NCBI GenBank assembly: GCA_900544865.1
Contig: UQXA01000020.1
Span: forward strand, 1-35,600
DNA length: 35,600 nt
Source of the DNA: an uncultured Collinsella sp.
Lineage (GTDB): Bacteria > Actinomycetota > Coriobacteriia > Coriobacteriales > Coriobacteriaceae
Direction: 5' to 3'
The notes below the pieces were generated by a model. The model searched no databases, was not told the origin of the DNA, and was given only the letters and a program-made list of their open reading frames with translations. Of the stretch, positions 7,521 to 15,510 are shown piece by piece (position 1 is the stretch's first letter; each line of letters starts with the position of its first letter). Both the position numbers and the translations under genes were made by a program.

Positions 7521-7675
7521 CGCCTCCTGTTGACTTAGGGCCCGCGGTCGTTATCTCCCATGCTTCCTCGACGGTGGCGGGTCCTCGTCATAGCGCTCTG
7601 CATGTTCTAGCCACACGCGCATGCCGGAGCGCATCTACTCATTGCGATCGTTTCACCTTTAGAAAGGACATTTAC

Positions 7676-8878
7676 ATGGACGCCAAGTTTACCGAGCTCG
7701 TCGAGCAGCTGAACGGCCTCGATTTTAAGGGTATGTACGGCAGCGACTTCCTGCACACCTGGGATAAGACCACCGATGAGCTCAAGGCGCTCTACATCGT
7801 CGCCGACGCTCTGCGCGAGCTGCGCGAGAACAACGTTTCGTCCAAGATCTTCGATTCGGGCCTGGCCGTCTCGCTGTTCCGCGACAACTCCACCCGTACG
7901 CGCTTCTCCTTCTCTAAGGCCGCCAACCTGCTCGGCCTTGAGCTGCAGGACCTGGACGAGAAGAAGTCCCAGATTGCTCACGGCGAGACCGTCCGCGAGA
8001 CCGCTACCATGATCTCCTTCATGGCCGACGTCATCGGCATCCGCGACGACATGTACATCGGCAAGGGCGACGCCTACATGGCTGAGGTCTCCGAGTCAGT
8101 CCAGCAGGCCTACGAGGACGGCGTTCTGGATCACCGTCCCACGCTCATCTCCCTGCAGTCCGACTCCGATCACCCCACGCAGTCCTCTGCCGACATGCTC
8201 TACCTCATCAACGAGTTTGGTGGCCTCGAGAACCTCAAGGGCAAGAAGGTTGCCGTCACCTGGGCCTATTCGCCCTCTTACGGCAAGCCGCTGTCCTGCC
8301 CGCAGTCGCTGATCAGCCTGCTGCCCCGTTTTGGCATGGACGTCACCCTGGCTCACCCCGAGGGCTACGACCTCATGCCCGAGGTCGTCGAGCGCGCCAA
8401 GAGCTATGCCGCCGAGTCCGGCACCACCTTTAAGCAGGTCAACACCATGGCCGAGGCCTTCGAGGGTGCCGACATCGTGATCCCCAAGAGCTGGGCTCCG
8501 TTTGCCGCCATGGAGAAGCGCACCAATCTGTACGCCGAGGGCGACGACGCCGGCATCGCTGCGCTCGAGAAGGAGCTGCTCGCCCAGAACGCTACGCATC
8601 AGGATTGGTGCTCCACGACCGAGCTCATGGAGAAGACTGCCAACGGCCAGGACACCATCTTTATGCACCCGCTGCCCGCCGACATCTCTGGTGTCTCTTG
8701 CGAGCACGGCGAGGTCAACGCCGACGTCTTCGACATGCACCGCGTGGGCATGTACAAGGAGGCCAGCTACAAGCCGTACGCCATCGCTGCCATGATGTTC
8801 CTGCAGAAGGTTGCCGATCCCGCTGCCGCCCTCAAGGCCCTCGACGAGCGCAACACCGCCCGTTGGTTCCAGGCCTAA
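7676..8878 (+). CDS. ygeW: Knotted carbamoyltransferase YgeW
   Basis: The start is ATG 7676, preceded by AGAAAGGA; the frame is open upstream but lacks family sequence. The 400-residue protein belongs to the aspartate/ornithine carbamoyltransferase superfamily. It carries the carbamoyl-phosphate motif STRTR (residues 72-76), HPTQ (166-169) and HPLP (331-334). Length and spacing fit the trefoil-knotted YgeW group. YgeW lacks ordinary ATCase or OTCase activity. In purine or ureido catabolism it could release carbamoyl phosphate from a ureido compound to yield ATP via carbamate kinase. No carbamate kinase gene (yqeA-like) is in this window. A clear terminator follows. Confidence 0.93.
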   Translation: MDAKFTELVEQLNGLDFKGMYGSDFLHTWDKTTDELKALYIVADALRELRENNVSSKIFDSGLAVSLFRDNSTRTRFSFSKAANLLGLELQDLDEKKSQIAHGETVRETATMISFMADVIGIRDDMYIGKGDAYMAEVSESVQQAYEDGVLDHRPTLISLQSDSDHPTQSSADMLYLINEFGGLENLKGKKVAVTWAYSPSYGKPLSCPQSLISLLPRFGMDVTLAHPEGYDLMPEVVERAKSYAAESGTTFKQVNTMAEAFEGADIVIPKSWAPFAAMEKRTNLYAEGDDAGIAALEKELLAQNATHQDWCSTTELMEKTANGQDTIFMHPLPADISGVSCEHGEVNADVFDMHRVGMYKEASYKPYAIAAMMFLQKVADPAAALKALDERNTARWFQA

Positions 8879-8901
8879 AGCTGGGCTGAGGTAAGCCATG
8901 T

Positions 8902-8941
8902 AAAGGGGGCGCTCTGCCAACCGGCGGGGTGCCCCCTTTTT
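8902..8941 (+). terminator. Rho-independent terminator after ygeW
   Basis: AAAGGGGGC (8902-8910) pairs with GCCCCCTTT (8931-8939) across a 20-base loop, and the stem ends in a T-run. It closes the ygeX-ygeY-ygeW unit 23 bases after the ygeW stop. Confidence 0.85.
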
Positions 8942-9029
8942 GCATCGGGGGCGTGCGGGATAAGCGCTTTCGATGTAGATGCCCCGCGACGCGAGTTATG
9001 GGTACGATGGTTTCAGGGGAGGTATCGCC

Positions 9030-9644
9030 ATGAAACTTGGTTGCGTGATTATGGCTTCGGGCGAGGGCAAGCGGTTTGGCTCCAACAAGATGCTTGCCGA
9101 TATCTATGGCGAGCCGCTGATTGCCCGGACCATCGATTCGGTTCCCCGGGGCTTTGACGTCGTGGTTTCGACGCGTTGGCCCGAGGTCGCTCAGATTTGC
9201 GAGGACAAGCATTGCCCGTGCGTGCTGCACGATGGCGAGCTGCGCAGCGAAAGCGCCCGTGCGGGCCTTTCGTGGGGAGTCGAACGCAACTGGAAAGGTT
9301 GCCTCTTTTTGCCGGGCGACCAGCCGCTCGTGAGCGCGGATTCTTTTGAGGCCATGGTTCGCGCGTTTGACGAGCGTGGCCGCAAACACCCGGTGCGCTT
9401 GGCGTGCAACGGTGAACCTTCGAGTCCGGTGCTCTTTCCGGCGGAACTGTTCGATGCACTTATGTGTCTTGAGGGCAAGGACGGCGGCGGTTTGATTCTC
9501 AAGGGCCGTACCGATGTGGTGTTGGTCGAGGCGCGTGCCTACGAGCTGTGGGACGTCGATACCGCCAAGGGACAGCGACGCATAGCGGAGCATATCGCCG
9601 CCTGCTCGTATTTTGATCGCGTGGCCAACTGCATCAATCAATAA
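9030..9644 (+). CDS. MocA-like nucleotidyltransferase (molybdenum cofactor cytidylyltransferase family)
   Basis: Start ATG 9030 has GGGGAGG about 8 bases upstream. The 204-residue protein has the NTP-transferase signature (MASGEGKRFGSNKML, residues 8-22) and LPGDQPL further on, as in MocA/MobA-type enzymes. MocA adds CMP to molybdopterin to make the cytosine dinucleotide cofactor for xanthine-dehydrogenase-family enzymes. E. coli mocA (ygfJ) sits in the corresponding yqeB-yqeC neighbourhood, which supports this call. It is 9 bases upstream of hyuA and probably co-transcribed. The catalytic nucleotide (CTP or other) is not certain from sequence. Confidence 0.82.
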   Translation: MKLGCVIMASGEGKRFGSNKMLADIYGEPLIARTIDSVPRGFDVVVSTRWPEVAQICEDKHCPCVLHDGELRSESARAGLSWGVERNWKGCLFLPGDQPLVSADSFEAMVRAFDERGRKHPVRLACNGEPSSPVLFPAELFDALMCLEGKDGGGLILKGRTDVVLVEARAYELWDVDTAKGQRRIAEHIAACSYFDRVANCINQ

Positions 9645-9653
9645 GGAGCAATT

Positions 9654-11021
9654 ATGATCATCATCAAAAACGGCGCGCTCGTGACGCCACAGGGACTTCG
9701 CCGCGCCGATCTTGCCATGGATGGCGATAAGATCGTGCGGATCGCCGCGGCGATTGAGCCGGTCGAGGGCGATACCGTCGAGGATGCCGCGGGCTGCTGG
9801 GTGTTTCCCGGCTTTATCGACGGCCACACACACATGCAGTGCTGGACCGGCATGGATTGGACGGCCGATAGCTTTGAGACCGGCACGCGCGCGGCTGCCT
9901 GCGGTGGCACGACGACCATCGTGGACTACGCGACGGCCGATCGCGGCGTGACCATGCCCGATGCCTTGGCCGAATGGCATCGCCGCGCCGACGGCACCTG
10001 CACGGCCAACTACGCCTTTCATATGGCACTCGCCGAGTGGAACGAGCGCAACCGCGCCGACCTTTCGGCCATGCGCGAGGCGGGCGTATCGTCGTTCAAG
10101 ACCTACTTTGCCTACGACCACCTGCGCTTGGACGATGCCGAGACGCTCGAGGTGCTCGAGGAGCTCAAGCGTATTGGCGGCATACTGTGCGTGCATTGCG
10201 AGAACGGTACGCTGGTGAATGAGCTGCAGAAGCGCGTGTTTGAGCAGGGTATCCACGGGCCCGAGGGCCATGCGCTCAGTCGTCCGGACGTGTGCGAGGC
10301 CGAGGCAGTGAGCCGTCTGCTATATCTGGCGCACCTGGCCGGCGACGCACCGGTCAACGTGGTGCACCTTTCGACCAAGCTGGGGCTCGAGGCCATCCGT
10401 GCCGCCAAGGCGCGCGGGCAGAAGAATATCTATGTCGAGACCTGCCCTCAGTATCTGATGCTCGACGACACCTGCTATCTGGAGCAGGGAGAGGACGGCT
10501 TTGCCGGCGCCAAGTATGTGATGAGTCCGCCGCTGCGCCATGCCGGCGACCGTGTAGCCCTGCGCGAGGCGCTTGTGGCCGGCGAGATCGATACGATTGC
10601 GACCGACCACTGCAGCTTTAACCTGCACGGTCAAAAGGACCGCGGGCGCGACGACTTCCGCGCGATTCCCAACGGCGGACCCGGTGTGGAGCATCGCCCC
10701 GTCGCGATCGCTACGAGCTTTGAGGGGCAGCTGGGCCCCGAGGATCTGTGCCGCTTGATGAGCGAGAACCCGGCGCGCGTCTTTGGCATGTATCCGCGCA
10801 AGGGCTGTCTTGCCGAGGGCTCCGATGCCGACGTGTGCGTGTGGGATCCCCAGGTGCGCTGGACGATCAGTGCCGCGACGCAGCACCAGGCTGTGGACTA
10901 CACGCCGCTCGAGGGCTTTGAGGCGCATGGTCGCGCCAAAGCCGTGTTTGTGAACGGCGTGCTGGCTGCGCGCGACGGCGAGCCCACGGGAGTCCAGCCC
11001 GGTCGCTACGTGCCCCGCTAA
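9654..11021 (+). CDS. hyuA: Hydantoinase / dihydropyrimidinase-type cyclic amidohydrolase
   Basis: The 455-residue protein is an amidohydrolase with the binuclear metal site of hydantoinases: H58 and H60 (GFIDGHTH), the carbamylated lysine K149 (SSFKTYF), H181 (VHCENG), H238 (VHLST) and D318 (ATDHC). The family opens hydantoin or dihydropyrimidine rings to N-carbamoyl amino acids. In this context it fits HyuA of the E. coli ygeW-hyuA cluster and of anaerobic purine-degradation clusters in gut bacteria. A good AAGGAG site precedes the ATG. Dihydropyrimidinase or allantoinase-like activity are alternatives that sequence alone cannot exclude. Confidence 0.9.
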   Translation: MIIIKNGALVTPQGLRRADLAMDGDKIVRIAAAIEPVEGDTVEDAAGCWVFPGFIDGHTHMQCWTGMDWTADSFETGTRAAACGGTTTIVDYATADRGVTMPDALAEWHRRADGTCTANYAFHMALAEWNERNRADLSAMREAGVSSFKTYFAYDHLRLDDAETLEVLEELKRIGGILCVHCENGTLVNELQKRVFEQGIHGPEGHALSRPDVCEAEAVSRLLYLAHLAGDAPVNVVHLSTKLGLEAIRAAKARGQKNIYVETCPQYLMLDDTCYLEQGEDGFAGAKYVMSPPLRHAGDRVALREALVAGEIDTIATDHCSFNLHGQKDRGRDDFRAIPNGGPGVEHRPVAIATSFEGQLGPEDLCRLMSENPARVFGMYPRKGCLAEGSDADVCVWDPQVRWTISAATQHQAVDYTPLEGFEAHGRAKAVFVNGVLAARDGEPTGVQPGRYVPR

Positions 11022-11048
11022 CAGGAAGATCACCGGATTCCCCTCCGC

Positions 11049-11115
11049 AGTTGCGGTGAAATAGTTCCTGTTTAGCCGCCAAATAGGCCGTTTCAGGAAC
11101 TATTCCACCGCAACT
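11049..11115. repeat. Long inverted repeat, copy 1 (between hyuA and yqeC)
   Basis: The left arm (11049-11070, beginning AGTTGCGGTGAAATAG) and the right arm (11094-11115) are complementary over 22 bases with one mismatch, separated by 23 bases. The same arm sequence occurs again at 13843-13909. Located between the convergent hyuA and yqeC genes, it may act as a bidirectional terminator, but two copies with different loops argue for a mobile or dispersed palindromic repeat. Confidence 0.85.
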
Positions 11116-11140
11116 TATAGGTCTGTTGGGGCAGCGCCGG

Positions 11141-11875
11141 CTATTTGAGACTGGTGGCGATGAGGGGGCGGCCGAGGGCAGCCTCAAAGCGGTCGGCCAT
11201 AGCCGGGTCGCTGAGCTTGTCGACTTGGTTGAGCATGACGCGGACATTGTCGAGGTCCAGCATCCGCAGCTCGGCATTGAGCACCATGGCGACGCGCTCT
11301 GGGGTGGCAGTGTTGGTGGGCTCGCAGCCGCAACGCTCGCAAAAGAGCTCGGGGTGGTGGACGGCTTCGTTGATGGGCTTGCCCAAGCCTGAGGCGCCGA
11401 CGATCCAGATGACGTTGGCAGTGCTGGCAGGAATAACCGGCTCCCAGGCGGCATGCGCCTTGAGCGGGAGTCGCTTGCTGCCATCTGCCTCGGCCAACAC
11501 GTAGTCAAAGCGCCGTGCCAGCTCGCCGAGCGGCTCGGCGGGGGCGGAGAGCTTGCCTGTCTCCGGGTCCAAAACACCCGCCTGGCAGATACTTCCGCGG
11601 CTCATGCCCGCGCAGGCCTCGCAGGTGCAACCGGGGACATGCGAGGCACCCGGCTTCCAAGGCGCGGCGTCCAGGCGACGGCTCGACCCGTCCCATGGCA
11701 CGCCGGCGACGGGAAACATATGCGTGGTGGTACAGAGAAGCACCCTGCCGCCGGCGCGCATGAGCTCGAGACCCAGCGTCTTGAGCAACGTCGACTTGCC
11801 GCCGCTGCCGATAATCGCGGTAATGCCTGGCTCGATCCTGAGCGCCGAGGCAAGATTGCCGCTAACCGTTTCCAT
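11141..11875 (-). CDS. yqeC: Selenium cofactor biosynthesis protein YqeC
   Basis: The 244-residue protein has a P-loop near the N-terminus (GSGGKST, residues 23-29), a TTTHMF segment, the ADGS motif (LAEADGSKRLPLK), and a cysteine cluster (CTCEAC). YqeC is associated by gene context with selenium-dependent molybdenum hydroxylases and is thought to act in making their labile selenium cofactor. Its neighbour, yqeB on the opposite strand, is its usual partner. The gene is divergent from yqeB and convergent with hyuA, so it must have its own promoter in the ~100-base shared interval. Biochemical function remains poorly defined in the family. Confidence 0.9.
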   Translation of the reverse strand: METVSGNLASALRIEPGITAIIGSGGKSTLLKTLGLELMRAGGRVLLCTTTHMFPVAGVPWDGSSRRLDAAPWKPGASHVPGCTCEACAGMSRGSICQAGVLDPETGKLSAPAEPLGELARRFDYVLAEADGSKRLPLKAHAAWEPVIPASTANVIWIVGASGLGKPINEAVHHPELFCERCGCEPTNTATPERVAMVLNAELRMLDLDNVRVMLNQVDKLSDPAMADRFEAALGRPLIATSLK

Positions 11876-11977
11876 CTGTTCACCGCCGTATAATACTGTG
11901 ATAATAAATAATCATCAGAGTAGCGGTCGAACCGCTTTTGCTCTGCTCAAACCGTAGCACAGGGAGGTGCCCCGGGA

Positions 11978-12772
11978 ATGCTCGTTTATATTCGCGGTGC
12001 CGGCGATATCGCCACGGGCGTCGCCGCTCGCTTGGTGCGCGCCGGCGTGTCGGTCGTTATGGCCGATATCGCGGTCCCCACGTGCATCCGCCGCACAATC
12101 AGTTTTTGCGAGGCCATTCGCCTGGGCGAGGTCGAGGTCGAAGGCATTCGCGCTCGCTTGGCACAGACGCCGGCTGAGGCGCTTGCGATTACCGAGGCCG
12201 GAGACGTCGCCGTTGTGGTGGACCCCCAGGCCAAGATGCTCGGCGAGCTGAAACCCGCGGCTGTGGTCGACGCGATTTTGGCCAAGCGCAACCTGGGCAC
12301 TACGCGCGACATGGCGCCTGCTGTCATCGCCGTGGGGCCGGGCTTTACCGCGCCGGTCGATTGCGACGCCGTGGTCGAGACCATGCGCGGTCATTTCCTC
12401 GGCCGTGTCATTACCCAAGGTTCGCCCCAACCCAATACGGGCGTGCCGGGCATCATCGCCGGCTATGGCAAAGAGCGCGTTATCCACAGCCCCGCCGCCG
12501 GCGTGTTTCGGTCCGACCGCGCGATCGGCGACATCGTGAGCGCCGGAGACGTGATCGGCTACGCTGGCGATACGCCCATGTGCACACAGATCGATGGCTG
12601 CCTGCGCGGGCTTTTGGCGAACGGCGTGCAGGTGACTGAGGGCTTTAAGTGCGCCGACGTCGACCCGCGTGGCGATGCCAGCTATATCAACTACATTTCG
12701 GACAAAGCGACGTCGGTCGGCGGCGGCGTGCTCGAGGCACTCGCTATGCTCACCGATGTCTTTAGAGGATAG
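11978..12772 (+). CDS. yqeB: Selenium-dependent molybdenum cofactor biosynthesis protein YqeB
   Basis: The 264-residue protein begins with a Rossmann-like loop (IRGAGDIATGVA) and contains the family's GPGF, GYAGD and CTQIDGCLRGLL segments. This matches the EF2563/YqeB family found with selenium-dependent molybdenum hydroxylases. An AGGGAGG site lies upstream of the ATG. It is followed 9 bases later by the xdhC-like gene, forming a two-gene unit. The presence of YqeB, YqeC and XdhC together strongly suggests that the cell makes a selenium-dependent xanthine dehydrogenase-type enzyme, although none is encoded in this window. Confidence 0.92.
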   Translation: MLVYIRGAGDIATGVAARLVRAGVSVVMADIAVPTCIRRTISFCEAIRLGEVEVEGIRARLAQTPAEALAITEAGDVAVVVDPQAKMLGELKPAAVVDAILAKRNLGTTRDMAPAVIAVGPGFTAPVDCDAVVETMRGHFLGRVITQGSPQPNTGVPGIIAGYGKERVIHSPAAGVFRSDRAIGDIVSAGDVIGYAGDTPMCTQIDGCLRGLLANGVQVTEGFKCADVDPRGDASYINYISDKATSVGGGVLEALAMLTDVFRG

Positions 12773-12781
12773 AAGGCGGCA

Positions 12782-13825
12782 ATGGAAAAGCTCGATGTGG
12801 TGAATGCGGCGCTTGGCGCTCTGAAGGCTGGTAAGACGTGCGAGCTGGTGGTCGTGGCCGGCACGGCAGGGTCATCGCCGCGCGGCGTGGGCGCCTGGAT
12901 GGCCGTCTTTGCCGATGACAGCCAAGCGGGTACCATCGGCGGCGGCAAGATCGAGCTCTTTGCGCTGGATGAGGCGCGCGAGCTCCTGAGCGCGGGGCAG
13001 TCGCGTCTGGTCCGCTACACCATGGGCGGCGAGAACTCCGATACCGGCATGATCTGCGGCGGAGCCATCTGCCTGTGCTACCTGCATCTGGATGCGACTC
13101 AGGCGTCGTTGTTCCAGGAAATCGCCGACGTCTTGGCCTATCGGCGCATCGGCGACTTCGTCATCGACTTTGAACCGTTTGTCATCCAGGCCCTCGAGGG
13201 CGATGTGGCCGAGTACCATGGCGAGGAATCGCGCCGCACCATTGCGGGCTGCCCCGGGCTTTCGCTGGTGGAGGAGGGGAGTAAGGTCACCTACACCAAC
13301 GCGGCCTCCGAGATTCCCGCGGCGCACATCGAGACACTCTGCCCCGAGGGCCTGACCTATATCTTTGGCTGCGGTCACGTGGGCGCTGCGACGGCGCGGG
13401 TGCTCACGGCGGCGGGCTTTGCCGTCGTGGCTTGCGACGACCGCCCCGGCACGCTGACCCCCGAATGGGTGCCCGGTGTCTACGACCGTCGTCTGGTCGA
13501 CTACAAGAACCTAATCAAGCAGTGCCCCATCGGCCCGCGCGACCTGGTGGTCGTCGCCACGGCGGGTCACAAGTCCGATATCGACGTGGTGATTCAGGCC
13601 ATGCGCGCCAAGCCTGCCTACCTAGGCTGCCTGGGATCGTGTCGCAAGACTGCCTTTGTGCGCGCCCGCCTGGAGCAGGAGGGCTTTACGCAGGACCAGA
13701 TCGACGAGCTGCACCTGCCGATCGGCGTTGCCATTCAGGCGGAGGATCCCGAAGAGATCGCCATCTCCATCGCCGCCGAGATGATCCACCTGCGTCGCAC
13801 CAAACTCGTCCCCCGCAAGCGCTAA
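12782..13825 (+). CDS. xdhC: XdhC/CoxI-family molybdenum enzyme maturation protein
   Basis: The 347-residue protein has both XdhC/CoxI parts. The N-terminal half carries the GSSPRGVGAWMAV and TIGGGKIE segments and the CGG motif (TGMICGGA). The C-terminal Rossmann half carries GCGHVG (196-201), DDRPGTLTPE and a YLGCLGS(C)RK segment. XdhC proteins bind and sulfurate or protect the molybdenum cofactor before its insertion in xanthine dehydrogenase-type enzymes. It is co-transcribed with yqeB. The inverted repeat with a T-run directly after the stop probably terminates the unit. The precise subfamily (XdhC versus a selenium-specific paralogue) cannot be fixed by eye. Confidence 0.88.
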   Translation: MEKLDVVNAALGALKAGKTCELVVVAGTAGSSPRGVGAWMAVFADDSQAGTIGGGKIELFALDEARELLSAGQSRLVRYTMGGENSDTGMICGGAICLCYLHLDATQASLFQEIADVLAYRRIGDFVIDFEPFVIQALEGDVAEYHGEESRRTIAGCPGLSLVEEGSKVTYTNAASEIPAAHIETLCPEGLTYIFGCGHVGAATARVLTAAGFAVVACDDRPGTLTPEWVPGVYDRRLVDYKNLIKQCPIGPRDLVVVATAGHKSDIDVVIQAMRAKPAYLGCLGSCRKTAFVRARLEQEGFTQDQIDELHLPIGVAIQAEDPEEIAISIAAEMIHLRRTKLVPRKR

Positions 13826-13842
13826 TCGCATCCCCACCAATA

Positions 13843-13916
13843 AGTTGCGGTGAAATAGTTCCTAGATAAGCCTAGTGGGCGGTCAGCCGGGAACTATTTC
13901 ACCGCAACTGCTTTTT
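13843..13916 (+). terminator. Long inverted repeat, copy 2, with T-run after xdhC
   Basis: The arms at 13843-13862 and 13890-13909 are complementary over 20 of 20 bases, separated by 27 bases, and TTTTT follows at 13912-13916. The arm sequence is identical over 20 bases to that of copy 1 at 11049. It can work as a terminator for yqeB-xdhC, and it is the second member of a dispersed palindrome family. Confidence 0.75.
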
Positions 13917-13970
13917 GGGACCCATTTGTGCGGGGGAGTTGTGGAGTTGTGCAGGCAGACGAGGTTTTTC

Positions 13971-13999
13971 TGGAAATACGCACCCAATGCGCGTATAGT
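13971..13999 (+). promoter_or_regulatory. Candidate promoter of the rplE operon
   Basis: TGGAAA (13971-13976) and TATAGT (13994-13999) are spaced by 17 bases. Transcription from about 14006 would give a leader of ~130 bases before rplE. This is the only good sigma-70-type pair between xdhC and rplE. Confidence 0.6.
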
Positions 14000-14016
14000 A
14001 CCGATTGTTTTGTCGG

Positions 14017-14076
14017 CTCCTGCTGCGTCGAGTCCAAACCGCAAAATGCCATGAGCGGCGCGGGTGCAGCCAGGAG
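14017..14076 (+). promoter_or_regulatory. Structured leader of the rplE operon
   Basis: CTCCTGCTGC (14017-14026) pairs with GCAGCCAGGAG (14066-14076) with one bulge. A smaller CCGC/GCGG stem (14039-14042 with 14055-14058) sits inside. The leader could carry autogenous ribosomal-protein control. In E. coli the spc operon is repressed by S8 at the rplE start, but no S8-type site was identified here by eye. Confidence 0.4.
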
Positions 14077-14136
14077 GCACGAGGACAACCCATCGTGGCC
14101 ACGCCCCGTGCTTAAAACCCCAAGAAGGAGTGAACA

Positions 14137-14694
14137 ATGGCAGAAGAGAAGTATGTGCCGCGTCTGAAGACCAAGTACAACAACGAGGTCAAGCAGCAGC
14201 TTCAGGACAAGTTCCAGTACGAGAACGTCATGATGATCCCCAAGTTTGAGAAGATCGTCGTGAACATGGGTGTCGGCGAGGCCGCTACCGATTCCAAGGC
14301 CATCGACGGTGCCGTGCGCGACCTGCGCGCCATCACCGGCCAGCAGCCGATGATCACCCGTGCCCGCAAGTCCATCGCTACCTTCCGCCTGCGCGCTGGT
14401 ATGCCGATCGGCTGCAAGGTTACCCTGCGTGGCGACCGTATGTGGGAGTTCTTCGATCGTCTGACCTCCGTCGCGATCCCCCGTATCCGCGACTTCCGCG
14501 GTATCTCCGCCAAGAGCTTCGACGGCCGTGGTAACTTCTCCATGGGCGTCACCGAGCAGCTCATCTTCCCCGAGATCGACTTCGACTCCGTCGATCACCA
14601 GCGTGGTATGGACATCACCTTCGTGACCACCGCCAACACCGATGAGGAGGCCAAGGCCCTTCTGGACGCCTTCGGTTTCCCGTTCAAGAAATAG
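14137..14694 (+). CDS. rplE: 50S ribosomal protein L5
   Basis: The 185-residue product is full length for bacterial L5. It has the typical IVVNMGVGEA segment near residue 40, KSIATFRLRAGMPIGCKVTLRG in the middle and the IPRIRDFRGI / FDGRGNFSMGV blocks. L5 binds 5S rRNA in the central protuberance. Here it is the first gene of the ribosomal cluster, whereas in most bacteria rplX and the rest of the S10-spc genes precede it. AAGGAG lies upstream of the ATG. A hairpin follows before rpsN. Confidence 0.98.
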   Translation: MAEEKYVPRLKTKYNNEVKQQLQDKFQYENVMMIPKFEKIVVNMGVGEAATDSKAIDGAVRDLRAITGQQPMITRARKSIATFRLRAGMPIGCKVTLRGDRMWEFFDRLTSVAIPRIRDFRGISAKSFDGRGNFSMGVTEQLIFPEIDFDSVDHQRGMDITFVTTANTDEEAKALLDAFGFPFKK

Positions 14695-14709
14695 GTTCAC
14701 CTGCCCTAA

Positions 14710-14739
14710 AAGCGCCGTTTCCAAAAGGGGACGGCGCTT
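14710..14739 (+). other. Intercistronic hairpin between rplE and rpsN
   Basis: AAGCGCCGT (14710-14718) pairs perfectly with ACGGCGCTT (14731-14739) around 12 bases. No T-run follows, so full termination is unlikely. It may process or stabilise the mRNA, or tune expression of the downstream genes. Confidence 0.55.
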
Positions 14740-14773
14740 GGGGCGAACAATACTCTATGTGAGGAGGATATAA

Positions 14774-14959
14774 GTGGCTAAGACATCGATGATCGTCAAG
14801 TGCAATCGCAAGCAGAAGTTCTCTACTCGTGAGTACACGCGCTGCCAGCGCTGCGGCCGTCCGCACTCTGTGTACCGCAAGTTCGGCCTGTGCCGTGTCT
14901 GCTTCCGTGAGCTTGCACTCAAGGGCGAGCTTCCCGGCGTTAAGAAGGCCAGCTGGTAA
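14774..14959 (+). CDS. rpsN: 30S ribosomal protein S14, zinc-binding type
   Basis: The 61-residue protein is the short, zinc-ribbon form of S14, with two CxxC pairs (C24/C27 and C40/C43) and the conserved YRKFGLCRVCFRELA segment. S14 sits in the head of the small subunit. The start is GTG with GAGGAGG upstream. Its position after rplE is the normal spc order. Confidence 0.97.
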   Translation: MAKTSMIVKCNRKQKFSTREYTRCQRCGRPHSVYRKFGLCRVCFRELALKGELPGVKKASW

Positions 14960-15078
14960 GTCACTACCAGCGTTTCAAGCATCCGTTTGGAACAGGGAAA
15001 ACGCGCTAGTTAGGCTTTGCCGTTAAGGGCGGCGAAGAACCAAGAGCACGTGTTCATCAAGAACGAAGGAGAATCTGT

Positions 15079-15477
15079 ATGAACCTTACAGACCCGATCG
15101 CAGATATGCTTACGCGCATCCGTAACGCTAACTCTGTGAACAAGGCCACGGTCTCCATGCCGAGCAGCAAGAAGCTCGTCGAGATCGCTCGTGTTCTGCA
15201 CGAGGAGGGCTACATCGAGGGCTACGATGTCGAGGACACCGTTCCCCAGAAGACTCTGCACATCACGCTTAAGTATGGTCCCAAGAAGGCTAAGGTCATC
15301 AACGGCATCCGCCGCATTTCCAAGCCGGGCCTGCGTAAGTACACCGGCGTTGCCGACATGCCCCGCGTTCGCGGTGGCCTTGGTACCGCCATTATTTCCA
15401 CCAGCCATGGCGTCATGACCGACCGCGATGCTCGCAAGCACAACGTCGGCGGCGAGATCATCGCTTACGTCTGGTAA
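15079..15477 (+). CDS. rpsH: 30S ribosomal protein S8
   Basis: The 132-residue protein has the S8 hallmarks: the DPIADMLTRIRNA start, KRISKPGLRKY-like segment (RRISKPGLRKYTG) and the C-terminal ISTSHGVMTDRDAR block. S8 binds 16S rRNA helix 21 and in E. coli also represses the spc operon. A 119-base gap precedes it, longer than its neighbours' gaps. GAAGGAG lies before the ATG. Confidence 0.98.
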   Translation: MNLTDPIADMLTRIRNANSVNKATVSMPSSKKLVEIARVLHEEGYIEGYDVEDTVPQKTLHITLKYGPKKAKVINGIRRISKPGLRKYTGVADMPRVRGGLGTAIISTSHGVMTDRDARKHNVGGEIIAYVW

Positions 15478-15510
15478 TTCGCTCGGTAGGTAGAAGGAAA
15501 GGAGATCACC

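Noticed and set aside
7490..7675. N-terminal extension of YgeW
   Set aside because: The extra residues come from the intergenic hairpin region; ATG 7676 has a good ribosome binding site and fits the family length.
13928..14167. 79-residue frame upstream of rplE
   Set aside because: It runs through the promoter and leader into rplE out of frame, has no ribosome binding site and does not resemble rplX.
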